64,000 nucleotides of DNA from Candidatus Nanopelagicales bacterium (GTDB lineage Bacteria; Actinomycetota; Actinomycetes; S36-B12; GCA-2699445): positions 310,001-374,000 of the forward strand of contig JBAOHO010000012.1 in the NCBI GenBank assembly GCA_037045355.1, written 5' to 3'. The position numbers and the translations under genes were made by a program. This document shows positions 20,992 to 29,452 of this stretch, one piece after another (the stretch's first letter is position 1; every line of letters starts with the position of its first letter). The notes beneath the pieces are model-generated. The model saw only the letters and a list, made by a program, of their open reading frames with translations, did not search any database and was not told where the DNA came from.

Positions 20992-21226
20992 GGCGGTCGT
21001 TGAACAGCCAGTCGACACCCACCCGCTGACAGTGCTGGGATCACGCCAGATATGGCCGGTTCTCGGCGCCGGTTGGCGGGCTCGCCGCATTCTGACGTGA
21101 CGTTGGTCAGGCGGCAGTCCTCTGCCCCCCGCCGCCCCCCGCCCCCCGCCGCTGACACCCGCTGACCGCCGTCACGCGGCCAGCGCCCGGAACTGCGCGT
21201 GTGGGTCCGGGAGGTCCGGGACTGAA

Positions 21227-21835
21227 TTGCCTGCCAGGCTGTGGGTCGTGTGGGACCTACCGCTGTTCACTCAGGCGCCCGACTCGGGGAAGTTGGCGGT
21301 CGCAGGAATGTGGGAGGACGCCGTCCTGCTGCAACCCGGGATGACGGCCAGCGAGCGGATGGCCCGCCAGTTGGTCGGGCGGAGCAATGACGTGGCCTGC
21401 GAGGCTTTCTTCGGCGCAGCCTTCTTCGGTGTCAGGCAGGTCGGTGAGCGGCCGGAACTTGTGGAGTTCGTCCAGACGTTCACCGCGATCCTGGGGGCTG
21501 CAAACAATGGCCAGGAGTTCTTCGCCGGGATCCGTGCCGAACTCGGCGTCCCCGTGGGGCGTGACTTCACATTCGCGGAGCTCGGCGCCGAAGGGGCGTG
21601 GCAGTCTGTCGGACCGGTCCGAGTGGATGACCCGGCAGCGGCCCTGGCCGACTTCGACTCGTGGTGGGCGATGGTGGCGGCGTCGTCGGTGGGCCGCGAC
21701 ACCGGTCACGACAAAGCGCTGGAGTTCTCCTATGCGAACGGGGACGCGACCGAGCATTGGTTCGGCATCCCGGTGTCGCACGGCGGTGTGCTCGACCGAT
21801 CCGCCGTCCGGACGGCGCTGGAACTCTACGACTGA
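21227..21835 (+). CDS. Hypothetical protein of 202 residues
   Basis: I do not recognise a family. The frame gives an acidic, soluble protein rich in Phe, Trp and Ala, with phrases such as DVACEAFFGAAFFGVRQVG and ADFDSWWAMVAASSVGRD, and no signal peptide or membrane helix. It is preferred over overlapping frames because its composition is balanced; the others are Arg- or Ser-rich. The start is uncertain (ATG-type codon at 21227 or GTG codons shortly after). It stands alone between a cyclase and the decarboxylase-like gene. Confidence 0.5.
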   Translation: MPARLWVVWDLPLFTQAPDSGKLAVAGMWEDAVLLQPGMTASERMARQLVGRSNDVACEAFFGAAFFGVRQVGERPELVEFVQTFTAILGAANNGQEFFAGIRAELGVPVGRDFTFAELGAEGAWQSVGPVRVDDPAAALADFDSWWAMVAASSVGRDTGHDKALEFSYANGDATEHWFGIPVSHGGVLDRSAVRTALELYD

Positions 21836-21968
21836 CCTCAGCGACGCCGAGAACCAACTCGAGGACCCAGTCCGGACTTCCCGCGACGGTTCCGATGGGT
21901 TCGCCGCACGCCTTGAGTTCCGCAGTAGCCGGAACGTCACCCGAGGCCCCCGGGTTGGGGCCCCCCGA

Positions 21969-22003
21969 GACAGCCGACAGCCGATAGCCGACAGCCGACA
22001 GCC
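21969..22003. repeat. Five 7-bp tandem units (GACAGCC)
   Basis: Five back-to-back copies of GACAGCC, one with a single C-to-T change, lie in the 260-bp gap before the decarboxylase gene. Otherwise the gap shows no gene. Confidence 0.9.
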
Positions 22004-22095
22004 GCGGCGCGGCCGCACCTCTCGCCCCGCTCGGGAGCAAATCGGCGTGGGGGTCGACCCTGCATGACGCGCTGTCTGCGGGCAGCATGTGACCC

Positions 22096-23688
22096 ATGAC
22101 CTCCGTGCGCGAAAGTGTCTTCTCCCTGCTCGAGCACCACGGCATGACCACCGTGTTCGGCAACCCCGGTTCCACCGAGATGGGCTTCCTCAACGACATG
22201 CCCGCAGGCTTCCGGTACATCCTCGGCCTGCAGGAGTCGGTGGTCGTCTCCATGGCCGACGGATACGCGCAAGCCACCGACGGGCCGGTCCTGGTCAACC
22301 TCCACTCGGCACCCGGGGTGGGCCATGCGATGGGCAGCATCATCACGGCTCGGGCCAATCGCACGCCACTGGTGATCACCGCCGGTACTCAGGTCCGGCC
22401 GATGCAGGCCATGGAGGCATGGCTGACGAACGTGGACGCCACCAACCTGCCGCGACCGGCAGTGAAGTGGGCCGGAGAGGCGGCGCGTGCCCAGGACACC
22501 CCAGCGGTCCTCGCCCGCGCCATCCACGAGGCCACACTGCCCCCGCCGGGGCCGGTGTTCGTCTCCCAGGCGATGGACGACTGGAGTGCCAATGTGGTCG
22601 CCGCCGAGACCCGGCACCTGGTCGAGCGCAGTGTGCGCAGCGGCTCTGGACTGAACGGGAACGCAGCAGCGGAGATCGTCGACATGCTGCACGCAGCCAG
22701 TTCGCCCCTGATCATCCTCGGATCGGCTCTGGACACCCCGCAGGCCTGGGCCGACACGGTCGCCCTCGCCGAGGCCACCGGGTCCGCTGTCATGATGGCG
22801 CCCGTCGAGTCCCGGTGGAGTTTCCCCGGGTGGCACCCTCAGTTCCGCGGCATGCTGGCACCGGCCATCGCCACGGCGACCGAACAGATGTCCGGGCACG
22901 ACCTGGTCCTGGTGATCGGGGCGCCGGTCTTCCGCTACTACCCCTACCTGCCCGGCGAACTTCTTCCGGACGGAACCCGGCTGCTGCAGATCACCGACGA
23001 TCCCGCGCAGGCGACGCGGGCACCGATGGGAGATGCGTATGTGACGGATCCGGTGGCCGCCGTCCGGGCTTTGGCCGAGGCGTCATCCGACTCGGACAGC
23101 ACTGCCGTGGGTGGAGCGGTGCAGCCAATGACCAGTTCGGGGTCGTCCCCTCTGAGCCCGAGCGACGTCTTCACGGTTTTGGGCGCAGTGTCAGGCCCGG
23201 ATCTCGTGATGGTCAACGAGTCACCGTCGAATCTGACGACGTTGCTGGACTGCTGGCGCCCGGTGCACCCCCGCAGCCTGTTCTTCTCCGGCTCGGGGGG
23301 CCTGGGCTTCGGCACACCGGCCACCGTCGGGGTGCAGATGGGAATGCCGGACCGACCCGTCCTCGGCCTGCTGGGGGATGGTGCCCTTCAGTACTCGGTG
23401 CAAGCCCTGTACACGGCGGCGCTGTACAACGTGCCCGCCACATTCCTGGTGATGCGCAATCACCAGTACGCCATTTTGAAATGGTTCGGCCAGTTGAAGA
23501 ACGCCCCTCGCGTCCCGGGCTTGGACCTGCCCAACCTGGACGCGGTCGCCATCGCCCAGGGTTACGGGGTTCCGGCGCGCTCAGTCCGCGAGGTCGACGA
23601 ACTCGAGGCGGCCCTGCGGGAGGACTTGGCCGCCCCCGGGCCGCGCCTCATCGAAGTGGAGATCGACGGATCGGCAGCGATGATGTGA
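22096..23688 (+). CDS. mdlC: Benzoylformate decarboxylase-like ThDP enzyme
   Basis: This 530-residue thiamine-diphosphate enzyme aligns with benzoylformate decarboxylase. The family residues fall at expected positions: Ser26 in FGNPGSTEMG, Glu47 in LQESVV, and His70 in NLHSAPG. The ThDP motif runs from GDGALQYSV to RNHQYAILKWF. However, the second catalytic His (His281 of the Pseudomonas enzyme, FRYHQY) aligns with Tyr282 in FRYYPYLPG. The known enzyme converts benzoylformate to benzaldehyde and CO2 in mandelate degradation. No other mandelate gene is nearby, so the substrate is uncertain; an altered 2-oxoacid decarboxylase or carboligase is possible. Confidence 0.8.
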   Translation: MTSVRESVFSLLEHHGMTTVFGNPGSTEMGFLNDMPAGFRYILGLQESVVVSMADGYAQATDGPVLVNLHSAPGVGHAMGSIITARANRTPLVITAGTQVRPMQAMEAWLTNVDATNLPRPAVKWAGEAARAQDTPAVLARAIHEATLPPPGPVFVSQAMDDWSANVVAAETRHLVERSVRSGSGLNGNAAAEIVDMLHAASSPLIILGSALDTPQAWADTVALAEATGSAVMMAPVESRWSFPGWHPQFRGMLAPAIATATEQMSGHDLVLVIGAPVFRYYPYLPGELLPDGTRLLQITDDPAQATRAPMGDAYVTDPVAAVRALAEASSDSDSTAVGGAVQPMTSSGSSPLSPSDVFTVLGAVSGPDLVMVNESPSNLTTLLDCWRPVHPRSLFFSGSGGLGFGTPATVGVQMGMPDRPVLGLLGDGALQYSVQALYTAALYNVPATFLVMRNHQYAILKWFGQLKNAPRVPGLDLPNLDAVAIAQGYGVPARSVREVDELEAALREDLAAPGPRLIEVEIDGSAAMM

Positions 23689-23947
23689 GTCCGGCAGGGG
23701 GGCTGCGCGGGCATCCGTCCGAGAGGGGTGAGGGTGTTTACGGGGCCCCTGGGGTGGGCCGCCGTCGGCGATGTCCGGCCACCCGTCGCCCCGCTCGTTG
23801 GTGCGGCTCCACCCATATCCCGTCGTCTGGCGATGGTGCGAAACCCTCTGACCGGGGGATTTGTGGGGGGTTCGGGTCCTCGATCCCATCGATCCCGAGC
23901 GAAAATCCCATGCGGGCCAGTCGCGCCAGTGTCGCGGACTTTCGTGG

Positions 23948-24424
23948 CTACTGCTGCTCGGTGTCGCCTGAGTTCAGGTTGCGCCAGTACTCCTGCACGC
24001 GTCGCGAGGCTTCCTCTCGAGTCATTGTGGCTATCTCCTCAACGGGTACCTGAACATGCTTCCGGAGTTGCCACACCAGATTCGCTGGAAGTCGTTCTCC
24101 TTCGAGTTCGGGCGCGGCGGGATCAGGATTGCGGTCCGGTGGATCTCCGTTTACGCAGTCCCAGAAACTGGTCAGCGTTACTTGCAATTGGTCCTCGAGT
24201 ATGTGGTTGAGAATGCTCTTGCCGTACACGTGCTTCTTGGCTGCGGGTCGAGAGATCCGAGTTCGCAGGATGCGACCGTCGGGCAGCTTCAGTTCCTTCG
24301 TGATGTGGTGGCTGGTTGGCTTTCCCCGTGCGTTTGGGACATCCTCCCAACCCTCGACATTGCAGAACTTAAGATGATCTGCGCGGGTGACGTTCCGCTG
24401 CGTTACGCGCTTCCGTTGAGCCAT
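23948..24424 (-). CDS. Putative toxin of a type II toxin-antitoxin pair
   Basis: The product has 158 residues with a basic N-terminus (MAQRKRVTQRNVTRADHLKF). It contains KPTSHHITKELKLPDGRILR and AKKHVYGKSILNHILEDQL, and an acidic C-terminus. Proteins of this pattern are annotated in actinobacteria as a cytotoxic translational repressor of a toxin-antitoxin system; I recognise the pattern from memory and cannot confirm the activity. Its start overlaps the end of the upstream antitoxin gene by 22 bp, as expected for a co-transcribed pair. Its codon use is less GC-rich than the neighbours, suggesting acquisition. Confidence 0.6.
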   Translation of the reverse strand: MAQRKRVTQRNVTRADHLKFCNVEGWEDVPNARGKPTSHHITKELKLPDGRILRTRISRPAAKKHVYGKSILNHILEDQLQVTLTSFWDCVNGDPPDRNPDPAAPELEGERLPANLVWQLRKHVQVPVEEIATMTREEASRRVQEYWRNLNSGDTEQQ

Positions 24425-24819
24425 CGTTCCAACTCGTCGCTCGAGGACAAGGAAACGAGTTGGACGAGCCCCCAGTTGTCCCGGTGATTGGGCGCCTGCT
24501 GCAAGCGCTCTTGCCAGTCGTCTGCGTACTCGCGCAGCGCATCAACGGTGTCAGTCACGGCTTCCTCGGGGGTTGCACCCGTCCCTGAGATTGGGTAACC
24601 AGGAAGGAACATTGCCCACTCGGCTGGGCCGTCAGCCACGAGCTGTGGGTTCAAGTCGAGGAGAGTTGCTAGCGTTCGTCGCAGCTGTTGAGCGTCCACG
24701 ACAGCGGCTCGCCCGCTATGGCTGCGGCTGATGGTCGCGACGCCGCCCTCTGAAGCAACATCGAGGGCATCCTTGAGACCTTTGCGCGCATCAGTAAACG
24801 ACTTGAACTCAACGTTCAT
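24403..24819 (-). CDS. Phd/YefM-like antitoxin
   Basis: This 138-residue protein is the first gene of the pair. Its N-terminal section (VEFKSFTDARKGLKDALDVA, then GVATISRSHSGRAAVVDAQQL) matches the fold pattern of Phd/YefM antitoxins, which bind their own operator. The C-terminal section (PGYPISGTGATPEEAVTDTV, then ALREYADDWQERL) resembles a HicB-like module and probably contacts the toxin. AAGGAG lies about 8 bases before the ATG. A palindromic operator candidate lies 45-58 bp upstream at 24864-24877. Confidence 0.7.
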   Translation of the reverse strand: MNVEFKSFTDARKGLKDALDVASEGGVATISRSHSGRAAVVDAQQLRRTLATLLDLNPQLVADGPAEWAMFLPGYPISGTGATPEEAVTDTVDALREYADDWQERLQQAPNHRDNWGLVQLVSLSSSDELERWLNGSA

Positions 24820-24863
24820 GGCCTTAGCTCCTTACTCCTTGGCACCAGAGCGTACCCCACCAG

Positions 24864-24877
24864 GTACGTATACGTAC
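24864..24877. promoter_or_regulatory. Candidate operator of the toxin-antitoxin operon
   Basis: A perfect 14-bp palindrome GTACGTATACGTAC lies 45 bp upstream of the antitoxin start. Phd/YefM-family operators are short palindromes with GTAC-type cores, so autoregulation by the antitoxin is likely. The flank continues AT-rich (ACATATGAGTACT). Confidence 0.65.
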
Positions 24878-25112
24878 ATATGAGTACTTATCGGCGGGAA
24901 TGCCGCTCGATTGCATGCGGGCAGCGATCGGCCCACGCGGCTATCGCTCGTTCCACGCTGAGGGCGGTGATGAGACCGTTGGTTGCTGGCACTTCTTCCA
25001 ACGTGCCGGTGTCCACCGAAAATGACTCATCTTGCGCCAACAAGTTTCCGGGGGTTACTTCGGGCGGAGGTACGCGCCCTGTCTTCTGGAAAATCCCCCA
25101 GTCTGTGGTGGT

Positions 25113-25199
25113 TGGTGCGCGAGGGGGGAGTTGAACCCCCACGCCCTTGCGGGCACACGGACCTGAACCGTGCGCGTCTGCCTATTCCGCCACTCGCGC
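25113..25199 (-). tRNA. tRNA-Leu (anticodon CAG)
   Basis: The minus strand reads GCGCGAGTGGCGGAATAGGC at the 5' end, has the anticodon arm CACGGTTCAGGTCCGTG with CAG in the loop, a long variable arm (CCCGCAAGGGCG), the T arm GGGGGTTCAACTCCCCC and the closing stem CTCGCGC plus A. The CCA end is encoded. The long variable arm and A discriminator identify a leucine tRNA. The 293-bp stretch between it and the antitoxin start has no convincing gene. Confidence 0.95.
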
Positions 25200-25414
25200 T
25201 CACCGGTCGAAATGACCGGGCTCAGGGTATCACCGCCGGAATAGCCACCTGGCGGTCGTCAGGCGAGCACGATCATTTCGCAGGGCCGGAGCGGGGTCGG
25301 GGTCACTGCAGAACCGCACCTGACGATCGCGGCCGGCAAGCGCACTGGAGGGAGCAACGGAAGAGCGATGTTCTTCCCCGGTGAACCGCCCACTTGGTCC
25401 ACTACGGTCGGCAT

Positions 25415-26776
25415 GTGACTACTGATCAGCAGTCGGCTCCGCAGCTGGGCAAGGGCACGAAGATCGGCTACGCGTTCGGTTCGCTCGCCACCGGGACGTT
25501 CGGCACGGTTCCCGGATTCCTGCTGGTCATCTATCTGACAGACACCCTCGGGGTCGCCGCGGCCATCGCCGGACTCGCGGTCGCGATCCCCAAGTTCTGG
25601 GACGTCATCTTCAACCCGATCGTGGGCGGCTGGTCCGACCGCACCAACAGTCGGATGGGACCACGCCGGCCGTGGATGCTCGCCGGTGCCATCATCCTTC
25701 CGATCTTCTTCATCGCGCTGTTCTCGGTTCCCGCCGGACTGTCCCCCACGACGAGCGCCATCATCGTCGCGGTCGTGTTCCTGATCGCGGCCAGCGCATA
25801 CGCCTTGTTCCAGGTCCCGTACGTTTCCATGCCGGCAGAGATGACGTCCGACTATAAGGAGCGCACCTCTGTCGTCGCCTTCCGCATCGTCGCCTTGACC
25901 CTGGGCATCCTGATCTCCGGCTCGCTGGCCCCGGTCCTCGTCAACGCCGGGGGTGGCGGATACGCGGGCCACACCCTCATGGCTGTCGTCATCGGGCTGT
26001 TCATGTGCGTGACGATGCTCGTCGCCGTCGTCGGTACCCGCAAGGCGCCCCGGACCTCCGTCCCGTCGGGGAGCACCAGCCTGCTCACCGCTTTCCGCGC
26101 AGCCCGCGGCAACCACTACTTCATGCCGTTGTGGGGTGCGTTCGTGCTCCAGGCGCTCGCCAACGCGGCCATGCTGGCGACCGTCCCGTATGTCGCCCGC
26201 TACATCCTGAACAACCCCGGGTCGGAGTCCATCCTCTTCGCGGCACTCGTCGGCCCCGCGATCCTGGTCATGCCCTTCTGGGCCTGGCTCGGCAAACGCA
26301 CCGACAAAACTCACGGCTATGTCATCGGCTCGGTCTGCTACCTCGTAGGGGTGATCGGGCTGCTCGCCGCCCGGATCTTGCCCAGCGGTGTGATCATCGC
26401 GCTCGTGGCCCTCATGGGCATCGGATACGCCGCCATGCAGCTGTTCCCGCTGGCCATGCTCCCCGACACCGTCTCCGTCGACGAGGCCCGAAGCGGTGAG
26501 CGGCGCAGCGGCATGCTCACCGGACTGTGGACAGCTGGCGAGACCGCCGCCTTCGCGATTGGACCCGGAATCGTCGGATTCATCCTGGGCGCCTTCGGGT
26601 TCGTCTCCTCCGAAGGTGGCGCCGGAACCACTCAGACCGACACCGCCCTGACCGGCATCGTCGTCGCCTTGTCGATCCTGCCCGCCGTCGCCATGGGTCT
26701 GAGTCTGTGGCTGATCAGCCGCTACACCCTGACCGAGTCCGTCCTCGAGCAGGAGCTCGGCGCCGCCCGAACCTGA
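25415..26776 (+). CDS. MFS transporter of the glycoside-pentoside-hexuronide (GPH) type
   Basis: This membrane protein of about 453 residues starts from the GTG at 25415 (VTTDQQSAPQLGKGTKIGYA). Twelve helices are plausible. GPH-family features include the first helix GYAFGSLATGTFGTVPGFLL, the PKFWDVIFNPIVGGWSDRTN loop with the conserved Asp, and the RRPWMLAGA segment. GPH carriers are cation symporters for sugars or related glycosides. No sugar-catabolic gene is adjacent, so the substrate is unknown. Confidence 0.85.
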   Translation: MTTDQQSAPQLGKGTKIGYAFGSLATGTFGTVPGFLLVIYLTDTLGVAAAIAGLAVAIPKFWDVIFNPIVGGWSDRTNSRMGPRRPWMLAGAIILPIFFIALFSVPAGLSPTTSAIIVAVVFLIAASAYALFQVPYVSMPAEMTSDYKERTSVVAFRIVALTLGILISGSLAPVLVNAGGGGYAGHTLMAVVIGLFMCVTMLVAVVGTRKAPRTSVPSGSTSLLTAFRAARGNHYFMPLWGAFVLQALANAAMLATVPYVARYILNNPGSESILFAALVGPAILVMPFWAWLGKRTDKTHGYVIGSVCYLVGVIGLLAARILPSGVIIALVALMGIGYAAMQLFPLAMLPDTVSVDEARSGERRSGMLTGLWTAGETAAFAIGPGIVGFILGAFGFVSSEGGAGTTQTDTALTGIVVALSILPAVAMGLSLWLISRYTLTESVLEQELGAART

Positions 26777-26865
26777 CGACCGCGGGACCAGCCCACCGCA
26801 GGTCGGATCGGGCCAGTTCCGGCTGGACCCGACTGAGCGGATCCGGGTCGGCGCACCGAGAGTGC

Positions 26866-26907
26866 GCCGAGCATGCGCCAAGAATGGCCGAGCATGCGCC
26901 AAGAATG
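26866..26907. repeat. Two exact 21-bp tandem repeats
   Basis: The unit GCCGAGCATGCGCCAAGAATG occurs twice in tandem in the 243-bp gap before ppk2. A further short direct repeat (GAGGAGCCACC region, 26998-27019) overlaps the ppk2 ribosome-binding site. Confidence 0.9.
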
Positions 26908-27019
26908 AAAGTGAACAACAGCGGTACTGCCACGCGTGCCGCGCCCGCCGGTCCTACAGTCGGGGCGGAACCGCCCATCGGCGCGGAACCGCCGATCGAG
27001 GAGCCACCGAGGAGCCACC

Positions 27020-28006
27020 GTGTCTGATGACCACTACTTCGACATCGAAGCCGTCATGGACCTCCATGACATCATCGCGTCGCTTCAGGATCTGGACGAC
27101 GACGAGTTCGAGGAACGCGGCCTGACGGTCACCGGCACCTGGGACGAGGTCGACGACCCCATTCTGATCGGGCCGGACGGCACCCCCGTCGACACCTGGA
27201 AAGAGGGCTACCCCTACGACAAGCGGATGAGCCGGCGCGAATACGAGATGACCAAGAGGCTCCTGCAGATCGAGTTGCTGAAGATGCAGAGCTGGGTCAA
27301 GGACACCGGCCAACGAATCTGCATGCTCTTCGAAGGCCGCGACGCCGCCGGCAAGGGCGGCACCATCAAGCGGTTCATGGAGCACCTCAATCCCCGTGGC
27401 GCGACGGTGGTCGCCCTGACCAAACCGACGGAGAAGGAGAAGGGCGAGTGGTACTTCCAGCGTTACGTGGCGCACCTTCCCAGTGAGGGCGAGATCGTGC
27501 TGTTCGACCGCAGTTGGTACAACCGCGCTGGAGTCGAAAGGGTCATGGGCTTCTGCACCGATGACGAGTACCAGGAGTTCATGCGGCAAGCCCCGGAGTT
27601 CGAGCGGATGCTCGTGCGCTCCGGCATCACCCTGATCAAGTTCTGGTTCTCAGTGTCCCGCAAAGAACAGGTCACCCGGTTCACGATCCGGCGCATCGAC
27701 CCCGTACGCCAGTGGAAACTCAGCCCGATGGACCTCGCCTCGCTGGACCGCTGGGACTCCTACACCGAGGCCAAGGAGGCCATGTTCTGGTACACGGACA
27801 CGGACTGGGCCCCCTGGACTGTCGTGCGCAGCAACGACAAGAAGCGCGGCCGGCTCGAGGCGATGCGCTGGGTCCTCGCGCAGATGGACTACCCGGAGAA
27901 GGACGAATCCGTCGTCGGCACCCCCGATCCCAACATCGTCGGACCACCGTCAGTCATCTACGAGACCGGTGAGAACACCGGAACGGTCTATCCCGTCCTG
28001 ACCTGA
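27020..28006 (+). CDS. ppk2: Polyphosphate kinase 2
   Basis: The product has 328 residues from the GTG at 27020 (VSDDHYFDIEAVM); GGAG lies 9 bases upstream. The PPK2 core has Walker A FEGRDAAGKGGTIKR, Walker B VLFDRSWYNRAGVERVMGF and the lid region TRFTIRRIDPVRQWKLSPMD. It moves phosphate between polyphosphate and nucleotides (usually polyP plus GDP/ADP to GTP/ATP for single-domain PPK2). An acidic extension of about 70 residues precedes the core. Its stop overlaps the next start by one base. A second PPK2 is at the right window edge. Confidence 0.94.
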   Translation: MSDDHYFDIEAVMDLHDIIASLQDLDDDEFEERGLTVTGTWDEVDDPILIGPDGTPVDTWKEGYPYDKRMSRREYEMTKRLLQIELLKMQSWVKDTGQRICMLFEGRDAAGKGGTIKRFMEHLNPRGATVVALTKPTEKEKGEWYFQRYVAHLPSEGEIVLFDRSWYNRAGVERVMGFCTDDEYQEFMRQAPEFERMLVRSGITLIKFWFSVSRKEQVTRFTIRRIDPVRQWKLSPMDLASLDRWDSYTEAKEAMFWYTDTDWAPWTVVRSNDKKRGRLEAMRWVLAQMDYPEKDESVVGTPDPNIVGPPSVIYETGENTGTVYPVLT

Positions 28007-29091
28007 TGGTCGACTGGGCCGAGCGTGCGGACGAGGCCTGGCAGGCCCTCATCGCCGCCACCCGCAGCCCCGGTCTGCGCGGGCCCCGCATCCATGAACC
28101 CGGACGGATCGCGATGGTCGCCGCTTGGCCGATGAGTCAGGTGCTGCACGCCGCCGCGCTGCTCGCCGCGGCGGGAGTCCCGACCCGTGCTTACGGTCCT
28201 GATCAGGTGTGGCGGTCGTTGCGCCGCTTCCGCAAGGCCGACGGGTTCGCCGATTCTGCCCTGGGGGGCACCCGGTACTTCGACGACAACGCCTGGATCG
28301 GTCTCGCGTGTGCCCAGCGCGCCCTGCTCGCGGTTGGTGAGACCGCGGTGGGCGAGACATCGGCGGTTGGGAACGCGGATGGCGCCCTCCCGGCGGGTAG
28401 GGCCACGGCGGGGGGGACCACGGCGGGTGGGGCCTCGGCGGGGGAGACGAGGTCCGTGTGGGCACGCCGGGCCCGGGCCTCGCTGAAATTCGTCAGTCAG
28501 GGAGTGCGCCGGGACGGCGGTGTGCTGTGGGTCGAAGGAGGCTCTGACCTGAACGCGTGCTCCACCGGATCGACCGGTCTGCTCGCTGCCGCGGTCGGTC
28601 ATTTCGACGGGCGACGGTATCCACTGGCTGACGCCGCGGGGGAGTTCCTCGACCACGAACTCGGTGATGCCGAAGGTCTGATCGCCGATCGTGTCTCACC
28701 GTCTGGTGAAGTCGATCCTTCAGTGTTCACCTACAACCAGGGCCTGGCGATCCAACTGCGGATCGAGCGCGGTCTGTTGCGCCCGGCCGAAGCTCTCGCG
28801 GAGTCCGTCCAGGATCACTTCGGCGAAACGGGATTCTGGCGGCATGCCCTGGCTTTCAATGCGATCTACTTACGCGCTCTGCTCCGGCTCGACGCGGTGA
28901 CGGGGACCGGCCGCTGGCAGGACGTCGTGACCCAGTACACCGACCGTCTGTGGCGGGATGCCCGCGATCGGCGGGGCTTGATCAGCGGGGCGGGCAGGTA
29001 CGACTCCGGATTCGTGTTGGATCACGCTGCAGCTGTCGGAGTCATGGCCGCCCTGGCCCTGCCGATTGAGTCCCAGCGCCTGGTTCTCTGA
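28006..29091 (+). CDS. GH76-like glycoside hydrolase with a low-complexity insert
   Basis: This 361-residue protein has no signal peptide. RYFDDNAWIGLA carries the paired Asp of GH76 alpha-1,6-mannanases, and VFTYNQGLAIQ and SGFVLDHAAAVG are further family-type motifs. GH76 enzymes act on alpha-1,6-mannan, and Actinobacteria have mannosylated envelope lipids, but a cytosolic location would be odd. Residues about 110-148 are an insert of Gly/Ala/Thr-rich imperfect repeats (VGETAVGETS, TAGGTTAGGASAG). Translation is coupled to ppk2 (TGATG). Confidence 0.7.
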   Translation: MVDWAERADEAWQALIAATRSPGLRGPRIHEPGRIAMVAAWPMSQVLHAAALLAAAGVPTRAYGPDQVWRSLRRFRKADGFADSALGGTRYFDDNAWIGLACAQRALLAVGETAVGETSAVGNADGALPAGRATAGGTTAGGASAGETRSVWARRARASLKFVSQGVRRDGGVLWVEGGSDLNACSTGSTGLLAAAVGHFDGRRYPLADAAGEFLDHELGDAEGLIADRVSPSGEVDPSVFTYNQGLAIQLRIERGLLRPAEALAESVQDHFGETGFWRHALAFNAIYLRALLRLDAVTGTGRWQDVVTQYTDRLWRDARDRRGLISGAGRYDSGFVLDHAAAVGVMAALALPIESQRLVL

Positions 29092-29452
29092 GTCGTCACC
29101 GCGTCGGCCGCCGTGATCTCGCCGTATGTGGCCGCCACGCGGCACGAGGTGGCCGACAAACGGCACTCTGTGCGCGAGGTCGCAGGTCAGGTGTGGAGCC
29201 CCGGTTTGCGGGCTGGAGTCGGCGGGGGACCGGCGCACCACGCGCAACACGCGCGGCAGCGATTGGTGCCTGAGCTCGCCGACCGATTGCCGCAACCCCG
29301 CCAACCAAGGACGTCATGTCGCCAAATGCGGCGACATCACATCCTGCGCCGGAGTAGTCGGACCGAACCGGCTATCGCGGGGCGGCCGGATGTATCCGCG
29401 GCGACCGGATGTCTCCGCGGCGAACGAAGTGGTGAATCGAGAGCCAACCGGG
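29092..29452. other. 361-bp gap without a supported gene; contains a 19-bp tandem duplication
   Basis: Overlapping frames here give Arg-rich, unlikely proteins. At 29386-29404 and 29405-29423 a 19-bp unit (CCGGATGTATCCGCGGCGA) is duplicated with one difference. I see no terminator with a U-tract. Confidence 0.7.

Noticed and set aside
21257..22067. Alternative frames over the hypothetical gene at 21.2 kb
   Set aside because: Arg/Pro/Ser-rich products; the 202-residue frame is more protein-like.
23689..23947. Small gene between the decarboxylase-like gene and the toxin
   Set aside because: No frame with a ribosome-binding site and natural composition.
24888..25142. An 84-codon minus frame that includes part of tRNA-Leu
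   Set aside because: The MGVQLPPRAP start is a typical read through a tRNA end; the rest has no recognisable family.
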